Source: Micromonospora sp. DSM 45708 | GTDB taxonomy: Bacteria; Actinomycetota; Actinomycetes; Mycobacteriales; Micromonosporaceae | Reading direction: 5' to 3' | NCBI RefSeq assembly: GCF_039566955.1 | Contig: NZ_CP154796.1 | Location: forward strand, 6,386,001 to 6,450,000 | DNA length: 64,000 bases | Position numbers and translations under genes: made by a program | Part shown: piece by piece, positions 15,177 through 26,826 of the stretch | Layout of the letters: every line of letters begins with the position of its first letter | Numbering within the stretch: the stretch's first letter is position 1 | Notes under the pieces: generated by a model | Seen by the model: only the letters and a program-made list of their open reading frames with translations | Database searches by the model: none | What the model was told of the DNA's origin: nothing

Positions 15177-16391
15177 ATGGCCGAGTTCTCGCTCGACCTG
15201 AACGAGGAACAGCGGGACCTTCGCGACTGGGTGCACGGCTTCGCCGCCGAGGTCGTGCGCCCGGCCGCGGCCGAGTGGGACGCCCGGGAGGAGACTCCCT
15301 GGCCGGTCATCCAGGAGGCGGCGAAGGTCGGCCTGTACGGGTTCGAGTTCCTCGCCACCTGCTGGGCCGACCCCACCGGCCTCTCCCTGCCGATCGCCAG
15401 CGAGGAACTCTTCTGGGGCGACGCCGGCATCGGCCTGAGCATCTTCGGCACCGCCCTCGCGGTCGCCGGCATCTACGGCGCCGGCACCCCGGACCAGCTC
15501 GTCGAGTGGGTGCCGCAGTGCTTCGGCGACGCCGACCAGCCGGCCGTCGCCGCGTTCTGCACCACCGAACCGGAGGCCGGCTCCGACGTCGGGTCGATGC
15601 GGACCCGCGCCGTCTACCACGAGGCCACCGACGAGTGGGTGCTCAACGGCCAGAAGGCGTACGCCACCAACGGCGGCATCGCCGGGGTGCACGTGGTCAC
15701 CGCCTCCGTCGCGCCCGAGCTGGGCTCGCGCGGGCAGGCCGCGTTCGTCGTACCGCCGGGCACGCCCGGTCTCAGCGCCACCCGCAAGCTGCGCAAGCTC
15801 GGGCTGCGCGCCTCACACACCGCCGACGTCTTCCTCGACGACGTCCGGGTGCCGGGCCGCTGCCTGCTCGGCGGCAAGGAGGCGCTCGACGAGCGGCTGA
15901 CCCGGGCCCGGTCCGGCCAGCGCGCCTCCGGCCAGGCGGCGATGCGCACGTTCGAGCTGTCCCGTCCGACCGTCGGCGCGCAGGCGCTCGGCGTGGCCCG
16001 CGCCGCGTACGAGTACGCGCTGGACTACGCCAAAGAGCGGGTGCAGTTCGGGCGGCCGATCATCGAGAACCAGGCGGTCGCGTTCGCGCTCGCCGACATG
16101 AGGATGGAGATCGACGCCGCCCGGCTGCTGGTCTGGCGGGCGTCCTGGATGGGCCGCAACAACCGGCCGTTCACCGCCGGCGAGGGCTCGATGTCCAAGC
16201 TCAAGGCCGGTGAGGTGGCCGTCTCGGTGACCGACAGGGCGGTCCAGCTCCTCGGCGGCGCGGGCTTCCTGCGCGACCACCCGGTCGAGCGGTGGTACCG
16301 GGACGCCAAGATCTACACCATCTTCGAGGGCACCTCCGAGATCCAGCGGCTGGTCATCTCCCGAGCCATCTCCGGGGTGCAGATCCGCTGA
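15177..16391 (+). CDS. Acyl-CoA dehydrogenase
   Basis: 404 residues. It oxidises acyl-CoA to enoyl-CoA with FAD, the first beta-oxidation step. Conserved blocks: CTTEPEAGSDVGSMRTRA (flavin/substrate loop), NGQKAYATNGG, KLGLRASHTADVFLDDVRVPG, YAKERVQFGRPI, LLGGAGFLRDHPVERWYRDAKIYTIFEGTSEIQ. The Glu in IFEGTSE is the usual catalytic base. Cotranscribed with SCP2 (2-bp gap); a 17-bp perfect hairpin ends the unit. Confidence 0.93.
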   Translation: MAEFSLDLNEEQRDLRDWVHGFAAEVVRPAAAEWDAREETPWPVIQEAAKVGLYGFEFLATCWADPTGLSLPIASEELFWGDAGIGLSIFGTALAVAGIYGAGTPDQLVEWVPQCFGDADQPAVAAFCTTEPEAGSDVGSMRTRAVYHEATDEWVLNGQKAYATNGGIAGVHVVTASVAPELGSRGQAAFVVPPGTPGLSATRKLRKLGLRASHTADVFLDDVRVPGRCLLGGKEALDERLTRARSGQRASGQAAMRTFELSRPTVGAQALGVARAAYEYALDYAKERVQFGRPIIENQAVAFALADMRMEIDAARLLVWRASWMGRNNRPFTAGEGSMSKLKAGEVAVSVTDRAVQLLGGAGFLRDHPVERWYRDAKIYTIFEGTSEIQRLVISRAISGVQIR

Positions 16392-16402
16392 TCGCCGCCG
16401 GA

Positions 16403-16455
16403 GCCCGGCCCGCGACGGCACGCCGTGCCGGGCGTACCGCCGTCGCGGGCCGGGC
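16403..16455 (+). terminator. Strong hairpin after the acyl-CoA dehydrogenase gene
   Basis: Perfect 17-bp arms GCCCGGCCCGCGACGGC (16403-16419) and GCCGTCGCGGGCCGGGC (16439-16455) with a 19-nt loop. No U tract. It separates the SCP2-dehydrogenase operon from the acyl-CoA ligase gene. Confidence 0.65.
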
Positions 16456-16519
16456 CCTCGCGCGACCGACCAGGTCGGATGCATGATCGGGAGACCTCGA
16501 ACGCGAAGGAGGTTGCGCC

Positions 16520-18085
16520 GTGGACCTGCCGTTCATCGTCGCCACGCTGACCCGACGCGGACTGCTCACCCCGGGCCGCCCGATCCGGGTGGCCTCGCAA
16601 CTGAACGCGTTGCGCCGGTGGGGCTGGAGCCTCGCCGGGGAGCTGCGCCAGGCCGCCGCCCGTGACCCCGGCCGCGTCGCCGTGGTGGACGAGCACGGCG
16701 CCGCGCTGACGTACCAGGAGCTGCTGGACCGGTCGGAGCGGCTGGCCCGGTCGCTGCGCTCCGGCCTCGGCGTGCGCACCGGCGACCGGGTGGGGCTGCT
16801 CTGCCGCAACCACCACGGGCTGATCGAGGCGATCGTCGCGTCGATGCTGCTCGGCGCGGACGCCGTCCTGGTCAACACCGGTCTCTCCGCGGCCCAACTG
16901 GTCACCGTCGCCGACGAGCAGGGCCTGCGCGTGCTGGTGCACGACGCCGAGTTCGCCGACCGGGTGCTCGGTCTGCCGGCCGGGCTGCACCGGGTCGACG
17001 AGCGGCGGCAGGAGGAGCTGATCGCCGGCGCGGTGCCGGGCGACAAGCTCCAGCCGCCGGAACGCGACGGCCGGACCATCGTGCTGACCTCCGGCACCAC
17101 CGGCACGCCCAAGGGCGCCCGCCGGCCCACCCCGCACGGCTTCGGCCCGCTGGTGTCCATCATCGACCGGATCCCGCTGCACGCGCGGGACGTCGTCATG
17201 ATCACCGCCCCGATCTTCCACACCTGGGGGTACGCCGCCCTCCAGGTCTCGTTCGCGCTGCGCGCCACGGTCGTGCTGCACCGCCGCTTCGACCCGGCCG
17301 CCACGCTGGCCGCGCTGGCCGATCAGCCGTGCGACGCGCTCTTCGCCGTACCGGTGATGCTGCAACGGCTGATGGAGGTCGCGCCGCCGCCGCACCGGCC
17401 GCCGCTCAAGGTGGTCGCGGTCAGCGGCTCCGCCCTGCCGGGCAACCTGGCCACGGCGTTCATGGACCGCTACGGCGACGTGCTCTACAACCTCTACGGC
17501 TCGACCGAGGTCTCCTGGGCGTCCATCGCCGGCCCGGCCGAGCTGCGCGCCGCGCCCACCACGGCCGGCCGGCCGCCGCACGGCACCCGGCTGGAGATCG
17601 TGGACGACGCGGGCCAGCCGGTCCGCGACGGCCGGGTCGGCCGGATCTTCGTCGGCAACGAGATGCTCTTCGAGGGCTACACGTCGGGCGCCGGCCGGGA
17701 GAGCCGCGACGGGCTGCTCGACACCGGCGACCTGGGCCGGCTGAACCCGGAGGGCCTGCTCTTCGTGGACGGGCGGGCCGACGACATGATCGTCTCGGGC
17801 GGCGAGAACGTCTTCCCCTCCGAGGTGGAGGATCTGATCGCCCGGCTGCCGCAGGTCCGCGAGGTGGCCGTGATCGGCGTGCCGGACCCGGAGTACGGCC
17901 AGCGGCTCGCCGCGTTCCTGGCGTTGCGCGGCGGCGAGACGCTCGACCCGGAGGCGGTCCGCGAGTACGTCCGGCGCTACCTGGCCCGCTTCTCGGTGCC
18001 CCGCGACGTGATCTTCGTCAAGTACCTGCCCCGCAACGCCACCGGCAAGGTGCTGGGTCGGGAACTACGCCGCTACTTCGACTGA
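16520..18085 (+). CDS. Acyl-CoA synthetase (AMP-forming)
   Basis: 521 residues, GTG start behind AAGGAGG. It activates fatty acids to acyl-CoA via acyl-AMP. ANL-superfamily motifs: P-loop LTSGTTGTPKGARR, A5 YGSTE, A7 DTGDLG, A8 GRADDMIVSGGENVFPSEVE, and A10 NATGKVLGREL with the catalytic Lys. A first ~45-residue segment (RRGLLTPGRPIRVASQL) precedes the domain, as in FadD-like actinobacterial enzymes. It has its own promoter after the strong hairpin but supplies the substrate step for the neighbouring dehydrogenase. Confidence 0.92.
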   Translation: MDLPFIVATLTRRGLLTPGRPIRVASQLNALRRWGWSLAGELRQAAARDPGRVAVVDEHGAALTYQELLDRSERLARSLRSGLGVRTGDRVGLLCRNHHGLIEAIVASMLLGADAVLVNTGLSAAQLVTVADEQGLRVLVHDAEFADRVLGLPAGLHRVDERRQEELIAGAVPGDKLQPPERDGRTIVLTSGTTGTPKGARRPTPHGFGPLVSIIDRIPLHARDVVMITAPIFHTWGYAALQVSFALRATVVLHRRFDPAATLAALADQPCDALFAVPVMLQRLMEVAPPPHRPPLKVVAVSGSALPGNLATAFMDRYGDVLYNLYGSTEVSWASIAGPAELRAAPTTAGRPPHGTRLEIVDDAGQPVRDGRVGRIFVGNEMLFEGYTSGAGRESRDGLLDTGDLGRLNPEGLLFVDGRADDMIVSGGENVFPSEVEDLIARLPQVREVAVIGVPDPEYGQRLAAFLALRGGETLDPEAVREYVRRYLARFSVPRDVIFVKYLPRNATGKVLGRELRRYFD

Positions 18086-18158
18086 TCGGCTGACCACACA
18101 GGACGATCGCCGGTGTTACCTTTGCCCGCGTTTCAGTGGGTGAACGGGGAAAAACACC

Positions 18159-19646
18159 ATGGTCCGACTCCGCCGACGTACCGCGCTCGGCCTCCTCCTC
18201 GGCGGCGCGTCCGCCTCCGCGCTCGGCCCCCTCGAACCGGTGCACGGCGAGCACCGCGAGGGCCCACCGGTCCGGCGACAGCTCCCGCCGGTCGAGGTCG
18301 AGAACCACGCGGCGGGCGAGCCCTGGTGGCCGGCGGAGGGCGGCCGGGCCGCCGACGACCGGCGGCGTCAGATCCAGGGGTACGCGTCGACGACGAGCGT
18401 CGCCCCCGGCGAGACGATCGACTTCCACGTCGCGGTCGACCCGGCCGGCCCGTTCCGGATCACCGTGCACCGGATCGGCTGGTACGCCGGTGCCGGTGCC
18501 CGCACGTTGCTGACCAGTCCCGAGCTGGCCGGCGGGCCGCAGCCGGTGCCATCCGCCGACCCGGCCACCGGCGCGCTCGACTGTCGATGGCCGCGCTCCT
18601 GGCGCCTGCGCGTGCCCGAGGGCTGGGCCTCCGGCCTCTACCAGGCGGTCTTCACCTCGGCCGACGGCTGGCGGGCGGGCACCCCCTTCGTGGTGCGCGA
18701 CGACCGGCGGGCCGCCGCGCTCTGCGTGGTGCTGCCGGTGACCACCTGGCAGGCCTACAACCAGTGGCCCCGCGACCGGCGGGCCGGCCGGAGCCTCTAC
18801 AACGGCTACCGCCCGAACGGGCGACGCGCCCCCGAGCTACGGGCCCGGGCGGTCTCCTTCGACCGTCCGTACGCCGGCGCGGGCCTGCCCACCCAGGCCG
18901 ACCGCGACCAGGACGCGATCCGGTGGCTGGAACGCAACCGCTACGACGTCAGCTACGCGACCAGCTTCGACCTGCACTCCGGTCGCCTCGACCCGGCCCG
19001 GCACCGGGGCCTGGTGTTCTGCGGGCACGACGAGTACTGGTCGGCGGAGATGCGCCGGGCCGTGGAGACCGGGCTGGCCGGCGGCACCAGCCTCGCCTTC
19101 CTCGGCGCGAACAGCGTCTACTGGCACGTGCGCGTGGGCACCGCCACGGACGGCCGGCCGGAACGCCTGGTCGAGTGCGCCAAGACCCGACCCGACCCGG
19201 GCGAGGACGCCGCCGGCCCCACTGTCACCTGGCGCGACCTCGGCCAGCCGGAGCAGGCGCTGCTCGGCGTGCAGTACAACGGCATCGTGCTCACCCCGCA
19301 GCCGCTCGTGGTGCGCTCGGCCGACCACTGGGTGTGGGCCGGCACCGGAGTGGCCGACGGGGACCGCATCCCCGGCGTGGTGGCCGGCGAGGCGGACGGG
19401 CTGAACGCGGGCGTCCCCCGGCCCGGCGGGACCATGCTCAGCTCGTCGCCGTACCCGGCGCAGCAGGGCGGCCGGCGCCTCCAGGGCAGCCACGTCCACG
19501 AAACACCGCAGGGCGCGGTCGTCTTCGCCACCGGCACGCTCGGCTGGACGATGGCGCTGGACCGGCGCGGCCACCGCGATCCACGGATCGAGCGGGCCAC
19601 CGCCAACGTGCTCGACCGGATGGTCGCCCGGGACCGGTCGGCGTAG
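18159..19646 (+). CDS. Exported N,N-dimethylformamidase large-subunit-like protein
   Basis: 495 residues. The N-terminus RLRRRTALGLLLGGASASA is a Tat- or Sec-type signal. The mature part matches the large-subunit domain family of N,N-dimethylformamidase, which is common and uncharacterised in actinobacteria. Visible blocks: VENHAAGEPWWPAEG, GYASTTSVAPGETIDFHV, VLPVTTWQAYNQW, VFCGHDEYWSAEMRRAVE, SLAFLGANSVYWHVR, FATGTLGWTMALDRRG. Real formamide hydrolysis is doubtful because the family is broad. The TAG stop is followed by 59 open in-frame, coding-like codons (19647-19826). Confidence 0.75.
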   Translation: MVRLRRRTALGLLLGGASASALGPLEPVHGEHREGPPVRRQLPPVEVENHAAGEPWWPAEGGRAADDRRRQIQGYASTTSVAPGETIDFHVAVDPAGPFRITVHRIGWYAGAGARTLLTSPELAGGPQPVPSADPATGALDCRWPRSWRLRVPEGWASGLYQAVFTSADGWRAGTPFVVRDDRRAAALCVVLPVTTWQAYNQWPRDRRAGRSLYNGYRPNGRRAPELRARAVSFDRPYAGAGLPTQADRDQDAIRWLERNRYDVSYATSFDLHSGRLDPARHRGLVFCGHDEYWSAEMRRAVETGLAGGTSLAFLGANSVYWHVRVGTATDGRPERLVECAKTRPDPGEDAAGPTVTWRDLGQPEQALLGVQYNGIVLTPQPLVVRSADHWVWAGTGVADGDRIPGVVAGEADGLNAGVPRPGGTMLSSSPYPAQQGGRRLQGSHVHETPQGAVVFATGTLGWTMALDRRGHRDPRIERATANVLDRMVARDRSA

Positions 19647-19826
19647 CCGGACCTCACCCACCGCTACGACACCTGGACGCCGGAACAGATCGTCCGCCTC
19701 GGCCTGCGCAACGGGCGCGCCGGGACGGACGCCATGGGCGAGGAGCTGAGCCCGACCGCCCAGGCGGTGATCGGTGCGGCGCTCGCCATGGTGCCGCCCG
19801 CGCCCCCGGTCAGCCCGGGATCGTGA
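19647..19826 (+). other. In-frame coding-like stretch after the TAG stop
   Basis: Reading on past the TAG gives 59 codons to a TGA, beginning PDLTHRYDTWTPEQIVRLGL and continuing with ordinary amino-acid composition. It has no start codon of its own near the front, and its end overlaps purD. It may be the remnant of a lost downstream gene, a C-terminus cut by a nonsense change, or chance. Confidence 0.35.
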
Positions 19827-21057
19827 TCCGTCCGTCCACCGCCGCCGCCGCGATGTCGGTGCGGTGGTGGGCGCCGGCCAGCTCGACGCCGCGTACCAAC
19901 CGGTAGGCGGCGTCGCGCGCGGCGGCCAGGTCCGGGCCGGTGGCCGTACCGCAGAGGACCCGGCCGCCCGCGGAACGCAACGTGCCGTCGGGGTCCCGGC
20001 GGGTCCCGGCGTGGATGATCCCGGCGCGGTCCGCGCCGGTGATCACGTCACCGGTACGCGGGCCCGCCGGGTAGCCGTCGGCCGCGACCACGACGGTGAC
20101 CGCCGCGCCGTCGCGCCACCGCAGCGGCGGGTGCTCGCCCAGCGTGCCGGTGGCGGCGGCGTGCAGCAGCCCGGCCAACGGCGTCTCCAGCAGGGCGAGC
20201 ACCACCTGGGTCTCCGGGTCGCCGAAACGCGCGTTGAACTCGATCACGCGCGGACCGGCGGCGGTGATCGCCAGGCCCACGTAGAGCAGGCCGGCGAACG
20301 GGGTGCCCCGGCGGCGCAACTCGGCCAGCGTCGGGTGCACCACGTCGCGCATCACGTCGTCGACCAGGCCCGGCGGCGCCCACGGCAGCGGCGCGTACGC
20401 GCCCATGCCGCCGGTGTTCGGCCCGGTGTCGCCGTCGCCGACGCGCTTGAAGTCCTGTGCCGGCAGCAGCGGCAGCGCCGCCTCGCCGTCGGTGACCACG
20501 AAGAGCGAGACCTCGGGACCGTCGAGGAACTCCTCGATCACCACCCGGCCGCACTCGGCGGCGTGCCGCTCGGCGACCGCCCGGTCGCCGGTGACGACCA
20601 CGCCCTTGCCGGCGGCGAGCCCGTCGTCCTTCACCACGTAGGGCGCACCGAACTCGTCCAGCGCCCGCGCCACGCCCGCCGCGTCGACGCAGGTGTACGC
20701 GCGGGCGGTCGGCACGCCGGCGGCGGTCATCACGTCCTTCGCGAACGTCTTCGAGCCCTCCAGCCGGGCCGCCTCGGCACCGGGGCCGAACACCGCGATG
20801 CCCTTGGCGCGTACCGCGTCCGCGACGCCGGCCACCAGCGGCGCCTCCGGACCCACGACCACCAGGTCCGCGGCCACCTCGACGGCGAGCGCCGACACGG
20901 CCGCCGGATCGGTGGGGGTCACCTCCCGCAGCGAGGCGACCTCGGCGATCCCCGGATTACCCGGAGCCGCCACCAGCGCCTCGACGGCCGGATCGCGAAC
21001 CAACCCGAGCGCGAGCGCATGCTCCCGCCCCCCACCACCCACCAAAAGAACCCGCAC
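19810..21057 (-). CDS. purD: Phosphoribosylamine-glycine ligase
   Basis: 415 residues from the GTG at 21057, giving the canonical N-terminus [25 protein letters not shown] lies 7 nt before this GTG, pointing to a leaderless message. ATP-grasp enzyme of purine synthesis: PRA + Gly + ATP to GAR. Motifs: [91 protein letters not shown]. It is monocistronic, with its 3' end convergent on the DMFase-like gene. Confidence 0.95.
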   Translation of the reverse strand: MRVLLVGGGGREHALALGLVRDPAVEALVAAPGNPGIAEVASLREVTPTDPAAVSALAVEVAADLVVVGPEAPLVAGVADAVRAKGIAVFGPGAEAARLEGSKTFAKDVMTAAGVPTARAYTCVDAAGVARALDEFGAPYVVKDDGLAAGKGVVVTGDRAVAERHAAECGRVVIEEFLDGPEVSLFVVTDGEAALPLLPAQDFKRVGDGDTGPNTGGMGAYAPLPWAPPGLVDDVMRDVVHPTLAELRRRGTPFAGLLYVGLAITAAGPRVIEFNARFGDPETQVVLALLETPLAGLLHAAATGTLGEHPPLRWRDGAAVTVVVAADGYPAGPRTGDVITGADRAGIIHAGTRRDPDGTLRSAGGRVLCGTATGPDLAAARDAAYRLVRGVELAGAHHRTDIAAAAVDGRITIPG

Positions 21058-21064
21058 GATCCGC

Positions 21065-21070
21065 ATCCTA
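21065..21070 (-). promoter_or_regulatory. -10 element of leaderless purD
   Basis: TAGGAT on the minus strand, 7 nt before the GTG at 21057. The same arrangement recurs at many genes of this window. Confidence 0.5.
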
Positions 21071-21091
21071 CTGACCCCCACCCCCCACCCC

Positions 21092-21151
21092 GTTGATCAA
21101 GGAGTTCGCGTCCCAGATTCGCGCCGTCGGGGCGTCAACTCCTTGGTCAAC
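21092..21151. repeat. GATCAAGGAGTT palindrome, copy 1
   Basis: Left arm 21092-21112 (GTTGATCAAGGAGTTCGCGT...) and right arm 21131-21151 pair with a few mismatches around an 18-nt loop. The right arm contains the stop codon of the DUF559/AbiEi-like gene (21147-21149). Confidence 0.75.
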
Positions 21152-22070
21152 GGGTGCGGCCGAGGGCTTGCCGGACCGTGGCCGGAATGTAGTCGGGCCG
21201 GAGGGTGTCGGCCCAGGTGAAGCGGAGGACGCGCCAGCCGGCGTTGGTGAGGCGGTTCTGGCGGAACCGATCCGCGTAGACCGCCTGCGGGATCCCGTGC
21301 GGACTCCGGCCGTCCGCCTCCGCGATCACGCGTGCACTGCGCCAGGCCATGTCGCCGATGCCGAGCAGGTGACCGTCGTCGTCCCGGACGTGCAGTTGCA
21401 GGGCATCCGGCGGCACACCACCGTCGACGCATCGGAGCCGGGTGCGGGTCTCCAGCGGGGACTGGGCCCGCCCGTCGGCCTCGGCGACGTGCCTGCGGGC
21501 GGCGACCGCTCCGCTACGTCCCGCAACGCGCGCGAGTATCAGGAGCAGATCGGCCTCGGTCAGGAGCTGGCGGTTGAGCGCGGAGTCCAGGACAGACACC
21601 GCCGAGAAGCGATCCTCGCGTCGAACGAGGTCGGCCACCGTGCGCACGGGGGTGGTGGCCGGCACGCCGTCGAACCGGCCGATATCCGCCGCGTCCAGTG
21701 TCAGTTGGTGCATCACCAGCCCCGGCTCCGCCCGACGTTGCACGTGTGGACGATCAGGCGGCACGGAGACGTGGATCGCCCCCGTCGACCAGAGACCGTC
21801 GATGCCGTGCAGCTCGGCGGCGGTGCCCAGCACGGCTACCGCTCCCGGCCCCAGGCTCGCGACGGCGGCACGGACCCGGGCGCGTCGCAAGGCTGCCGCG
21901 GGAGGCTCAGAAAACGGCAGGTAGCAACCGCGCGAGACCCGTATCCACCGGCCGGAGCGAACCAGGTGCCGGATCTGGTCCCGGCTGAAGCCCAGAAGCA
22001 ACGCCTGCGCCGCCGTCACGAAGCCGCCCTGCCGGACGGCGACCCGCCTCGCTTCGTCGAGATCGCCCAC
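21147..22070 (-). CDS. AbiEi-like N-terminus plus DUF559 (VSR-type endonuclease-like) protein
   Basis: 307 residues from the GTG at 22070; a longer frame to 22181 looks non-conserved. The N-terminus ([42 protein letters not shown]) is the winged HTH of type IV antitoxin AbiEi-like proteins. The C-terminal third ([23 protein letters not shown] ... [21 protein letters not shown]) resembles DUF559, a VSR/restriction-endonuclease-like fold, with E in EADGR and the [15 protein letters not shown] block. No cognate AbiEii toxin is adjacent. Both ends are bracketed by copies of one palindrome, and two DnaA-box-like sites precede it. Confidence 0.7.
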   Translation of the reverse strand: MGDLDEARRVAVRQGGFVTAAQALLLGFSRDQIRHLVRSGRWIRVSRGCYLPFSEPPAAALRRARVRAAVASLGPGAVAVLGTAAELHGIDGLWSTGAIHVSVPPDRPHVQRRAEPGLVMHQLTLDAADIGRFDGVPATTPVRTVADLVRREDRFSAVSVLDSALNRQLLTEADLLLILARVAGRSGAVAARRHVAEADGRAQSPLETRTRLRCVDGGVPPDALQLHVRDDDGHLLGIGDMAWRSARVIAEADGRSPHGIPQAVYADRFRQNRLTNAGWRVLRFTWADTLRPDYIPATVRQALGRTR

Positions 22071-22110
22071 CAACGCACACTCGCGCGCGCCACCCGGCTC
22101 CCGAAACCCC

Positions 22111-22131
22111 TGTGGAAAACCCTGTGGACAA
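22111..22131 (-). promoter_or_regulatory. Two DnaA-box-like 9-mers
   Basis: On the minus strand TTGTCCACA (22131-22123), an actinobacterial-type DnaA box, and TTTTCCACA (22119-22111) lie 12 bp apart, just upstream of the DUF559-like gene. They may bind DnaA or be a gene-specific operator. Confidence 0.45.
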
Positions 22132-22172
22132 CAACCCACCACCACCCCACCCACCCGGCCCGCCATCTCCCC

Positions 22173-22232
22173 GATGATCAAGGAGTTCGCGTCTGATCCC
22201 GCGCCGGACCCGACACAAACTCCTTGATCACC
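22173..22232. repeat. GATCAAGGAGTT palindrome, copy 2
   Basis: Arms 22173-22193 and 22212-22232 with an 18-nt loop. The right arm is followed by GAAGTGGGGG, a flank also seen after the copy at 48988-49048. Confidence 0.8.
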
Positions 22233-22237
22233 GAAGT

Positions 22238-24691
<2,454 letters not shown>

Positions 24692-24768
24692 CCCTGGTCG
24701 ATCCGTGCCCGGGCCACCCGGCTGGCCGGACCGCCTATCCTCGGCGGGAGGGATCTGGAGGAACCGTG

Positions 24769-26820
24769 GTGCACGAGAACGACGACCGCGCCCACGTGGC
24801 GGGCCGACCGCAGGTGCCGGAGCGGGACATCGAGCCGCTCTGGCCGCCCGAGGAGATCGACGGGATGGTCACCGCGCCGCCGTGGGCGGCACCGGCCCAG
24901 CCGGTCGTGCCACCCTGGCCGCTCCCGTCGACCGACGCCCCGGTTCCGTCGCCGCAGGCCGCCCCGGCTCCCGTCCCGGGCCAGGCCGGACCACCGGCAC
25001 CGGCGTGGGTCACCCCGGCAGCCGCCCCGGCGGCCGGGCCCGACACCACCGCGGCGCGTCCGGACGACAGCAATCCGGCCCCGACGCGGGCGGACGGCGG
25101 CGGTGACGTCCCGGCGAGCGGACGCGCCGAGTCGCCGTGGGCGCAGCCACCGCAGCGCGTCGCCAGCGAGGCCGCCGGCTCGACGGACGGCCCCACCGCC
25201 GCCGGTCCGACGGCAGCCGGACGGACGGACGCCGGAGCCACCGGCGGCGACGCGCCCCTCGCCGCCGGTGCGCCGGTGGGCGCGGGGCCGGCCGTCGGCT
25301 TCGCGCCGGTCGGTCCGGCGTCCGTGGACGGTCCGCAGCCGCCGGGCGTGCCGACCGAGCAGTCCCCGCCCAGGCTCGGCCCGTTCCCGCCGTCGCCGGG
25401 CGTGCCGTTGCCGCCGTACGGCGACGGCGCGGCCTACCCGCCGGCCGCCTACCCGCCGCAGCCCGGCCAGCCGGGCTGGTATCCGCCGGGGTGGTCGCCG
25501 CAGCCCGGTGGGCCGTCGGAGGCGGGCGGACCGCCACCGGCGAACGGACCGGTCCAGGCGGGCGGACCGCAACACGTCGGCGCACCGCCCCGGACGGGCG
25601 GGCCGGTCCAGGCCGGGCTGCCGCCGCACGCCGGAATGCCGCACCCGGGCGTACCGGCACAGACACCGCAGCCGCAAACGTCCGCGCCACCGGCAGCCGG
25701 ACCGGCGTACCCGCAGGCGTCCGCGCCACCGACGACCGGACCGGCGTACCCGCAGGCGTCCGCGCCACCGGCAGCCGGGCCGGCCGCGCCACCGGCGACC
25801 GGGCCGGTGTACCCGCCGGTGCCCGGGCCGCCGCGCCAGCCCGCCGTGCCGCCCGGGGTGTACCCGGAGCAGGGCTGGCCGGCGCCGCAGGTGGTGCCGC
25901 CGACGGCGGAGGACTTCGCCCGGCGGCGTCAGGTCCGGCCGGTCGACCCGGTGGCCACCATGGGCGTCCGCGCGGTGGTGAACCGGATCGGGCTGGTCCG
26001 GCTCGCGCCCGGCCGGCACGAGCAGGAGATGAAGCGCGACATCGAGATGGTCCGCCGCAACTTCGGCGGGCTGCGCCAGGTGACAGTGGTCAACCCGAAG
26101 GGCGGCGCCGGCAAGACGGTGGCCATCCTGCTGCTCGCCATGACGTTCGGCCAGAAGCGCGGCGGGTACGTGCTGGCCTGGGACAACAACGAGACCCAGG
26201 GCACCCTCGGCATGCGGGCCCAGCAGGACTTCCACGCCCGTACGGTGCGCGACATGCTGCGCGACCTGGGCCAGTTCCAGGGTGCGCAGGGGCGCGTCGG
26301 CGACCTGTCGCAGTACGTCCGCTCGCAGGGCGAGGGGATGTTCGACGTACTCGCCTCGGACGAGTCGGCGACCGGCGGCGAGATGCTGACCGCCGCCGCG
26401 TTCGCCGAGATCCGGGACGTGGTCAGCCGCTTCTACAAGCTGATCTTCGTGGACACCGGGAACAACGTCCGGGCGCAGAACTGGCAGGCCGCCATGGACG
26501 CCACCGACCAGTTGGTGGTCACCATGTCGGCGCGGAACGACTCGGCCGAGACCGCCGCCCGGATGCTGGACCACCTGGAGCAGAGCGGCCGGCAGCGGCT
26601 GGTCCGGCAGGCGGTCACGGTGGTCTCCATGCCGCCGTCCCGAAAGGAGATCGACCTGCCGGCCATCCAGGCCCACTTCGCCGCCCGTACCCGGGCGGTG
26701 CTGCTGGCGCCGTACGAGCGGCTCATCGACACCGGCGAGCCGCTGCGCTACGGCCAGCTCTCCGCCGCCACCCGCGACGCCTGGCTGAAGATCGCCGCGT
26801 CGGTGGCGGAAGGGCTGTAG
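24769..26820 (+). CDS. ParA/MinD-like ATPase with a long Pro-rich N-terminal arm
   Basis: 683 residues. GTG at 24769 has GGAGG with a 7-nt spacer; an adjacent GTG at 24766 is possible. Residues ~1-380 are low-complexity Pro/Ala/Gly, including a 39-bp tandem repeat (25681 onward, ~3 units, SAPPAAGPAYPQA). The C-terminal ~300 residues form a deviant-Walker ATPase: VNPKGGAGKTVAILLLAMTF, LAWDNNETQGTLG, and KLIFVDTGNNVRAQNW as Walker B. The Pro-rich arm plus MinD fold resembles EspI of type VII secretion loci, but no ESX genes or parB are adjacent, so the cargo is unknown. A shared bidirectional terminator follows. Confidence 0.75.
   Translation: MHENDDRAHVAGRPQVPERDIEPLWPPEEIDGMVTAPPWAAPAQPVVPPWPLPSTDAPVPSPQAAPAPVPGQAGPPAPAWVTPAAAPAAGPDTTAARPDDSNPAPTRADGGGDVPASGRAESPWAQPPQRVASEAAGSTDGPTAAGPTAAGRTDAGATGGDAPLAAGAPVGAGPAVGFAPVGPASVDGPQPPGVPTEQSPPRLGPFPPSPGVPLPPYGDGAAYPPAAYPPQPGQPGWYPPGWSPQPGGPSEAGGPPPANGPVQAGGPQHVGAPPRTGGPVQAGLPPHAGMPHPGVPAQTPQPQTSAPPAAGPAYPQASAPPTTGPAYPQASAPPAAGPAAPPATGPVYPPVPGPPRQPAVPPGVYPEQGWPAPQVVPPTAEDFARRRQVRPVDPVATMGVRAVVNRIGLVRLAPGRHEQEMKRDIEMVRRNFGGLRQVTVVNPKGGAGKTVAILLLAMTFGQKRGGYVLAWDNNETQGTLGMRAQQDFHARTVRDMLRDLGQFQGAQGRVGDLSQYVRSQGEGMFDVLASDESATGGEMLTAAAFAEIRDVVSRFYKLIFVDTGNNVRAQNWQAAMDATDQLVVTMSARNDSAETAARMLDHLEQSGRQRLVRQAVTVVSMPPSRKEIDLPAIQAHFAARTRAVLLAPYERLIDTGEPLRYGQLSAATRDAWLKIAASVAEGL
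25681..25797 (+). repeat. 39-bp tandem repeat coding for the Pro-rich arm
   Basis: Units start at 25681, 25720 and 25759 with TCCGCGCCACCG. The first two are nearly identical and the third decays. Each encodes SAPP-(A/T)-(A/T)-GPAYPQA. Expected from slippage in a disordered linker. Confidence 0.75.
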
Positions 26821-26826
26821 GACGGC

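Noticed and set aside
21147..22070. Complete AbiE toxin-antitoxin system
   Set aside because: Only the AbiEi-like HTH is present. There is no nucleotidyltransferase (AbiEii) gene on either side, and the C-terminus is DUF559-like.
22111..22131. Replication origin
   Set aside because: Two boxes are not an origin. No dnaA/dnaN/gyrB or box cluster is seen.
25681..25797. CRISPR-like tandem repeats
   Set aside because: The 39-bp units abut with no spacers, stay in frame in a Pro-rich arm and are degenerate.
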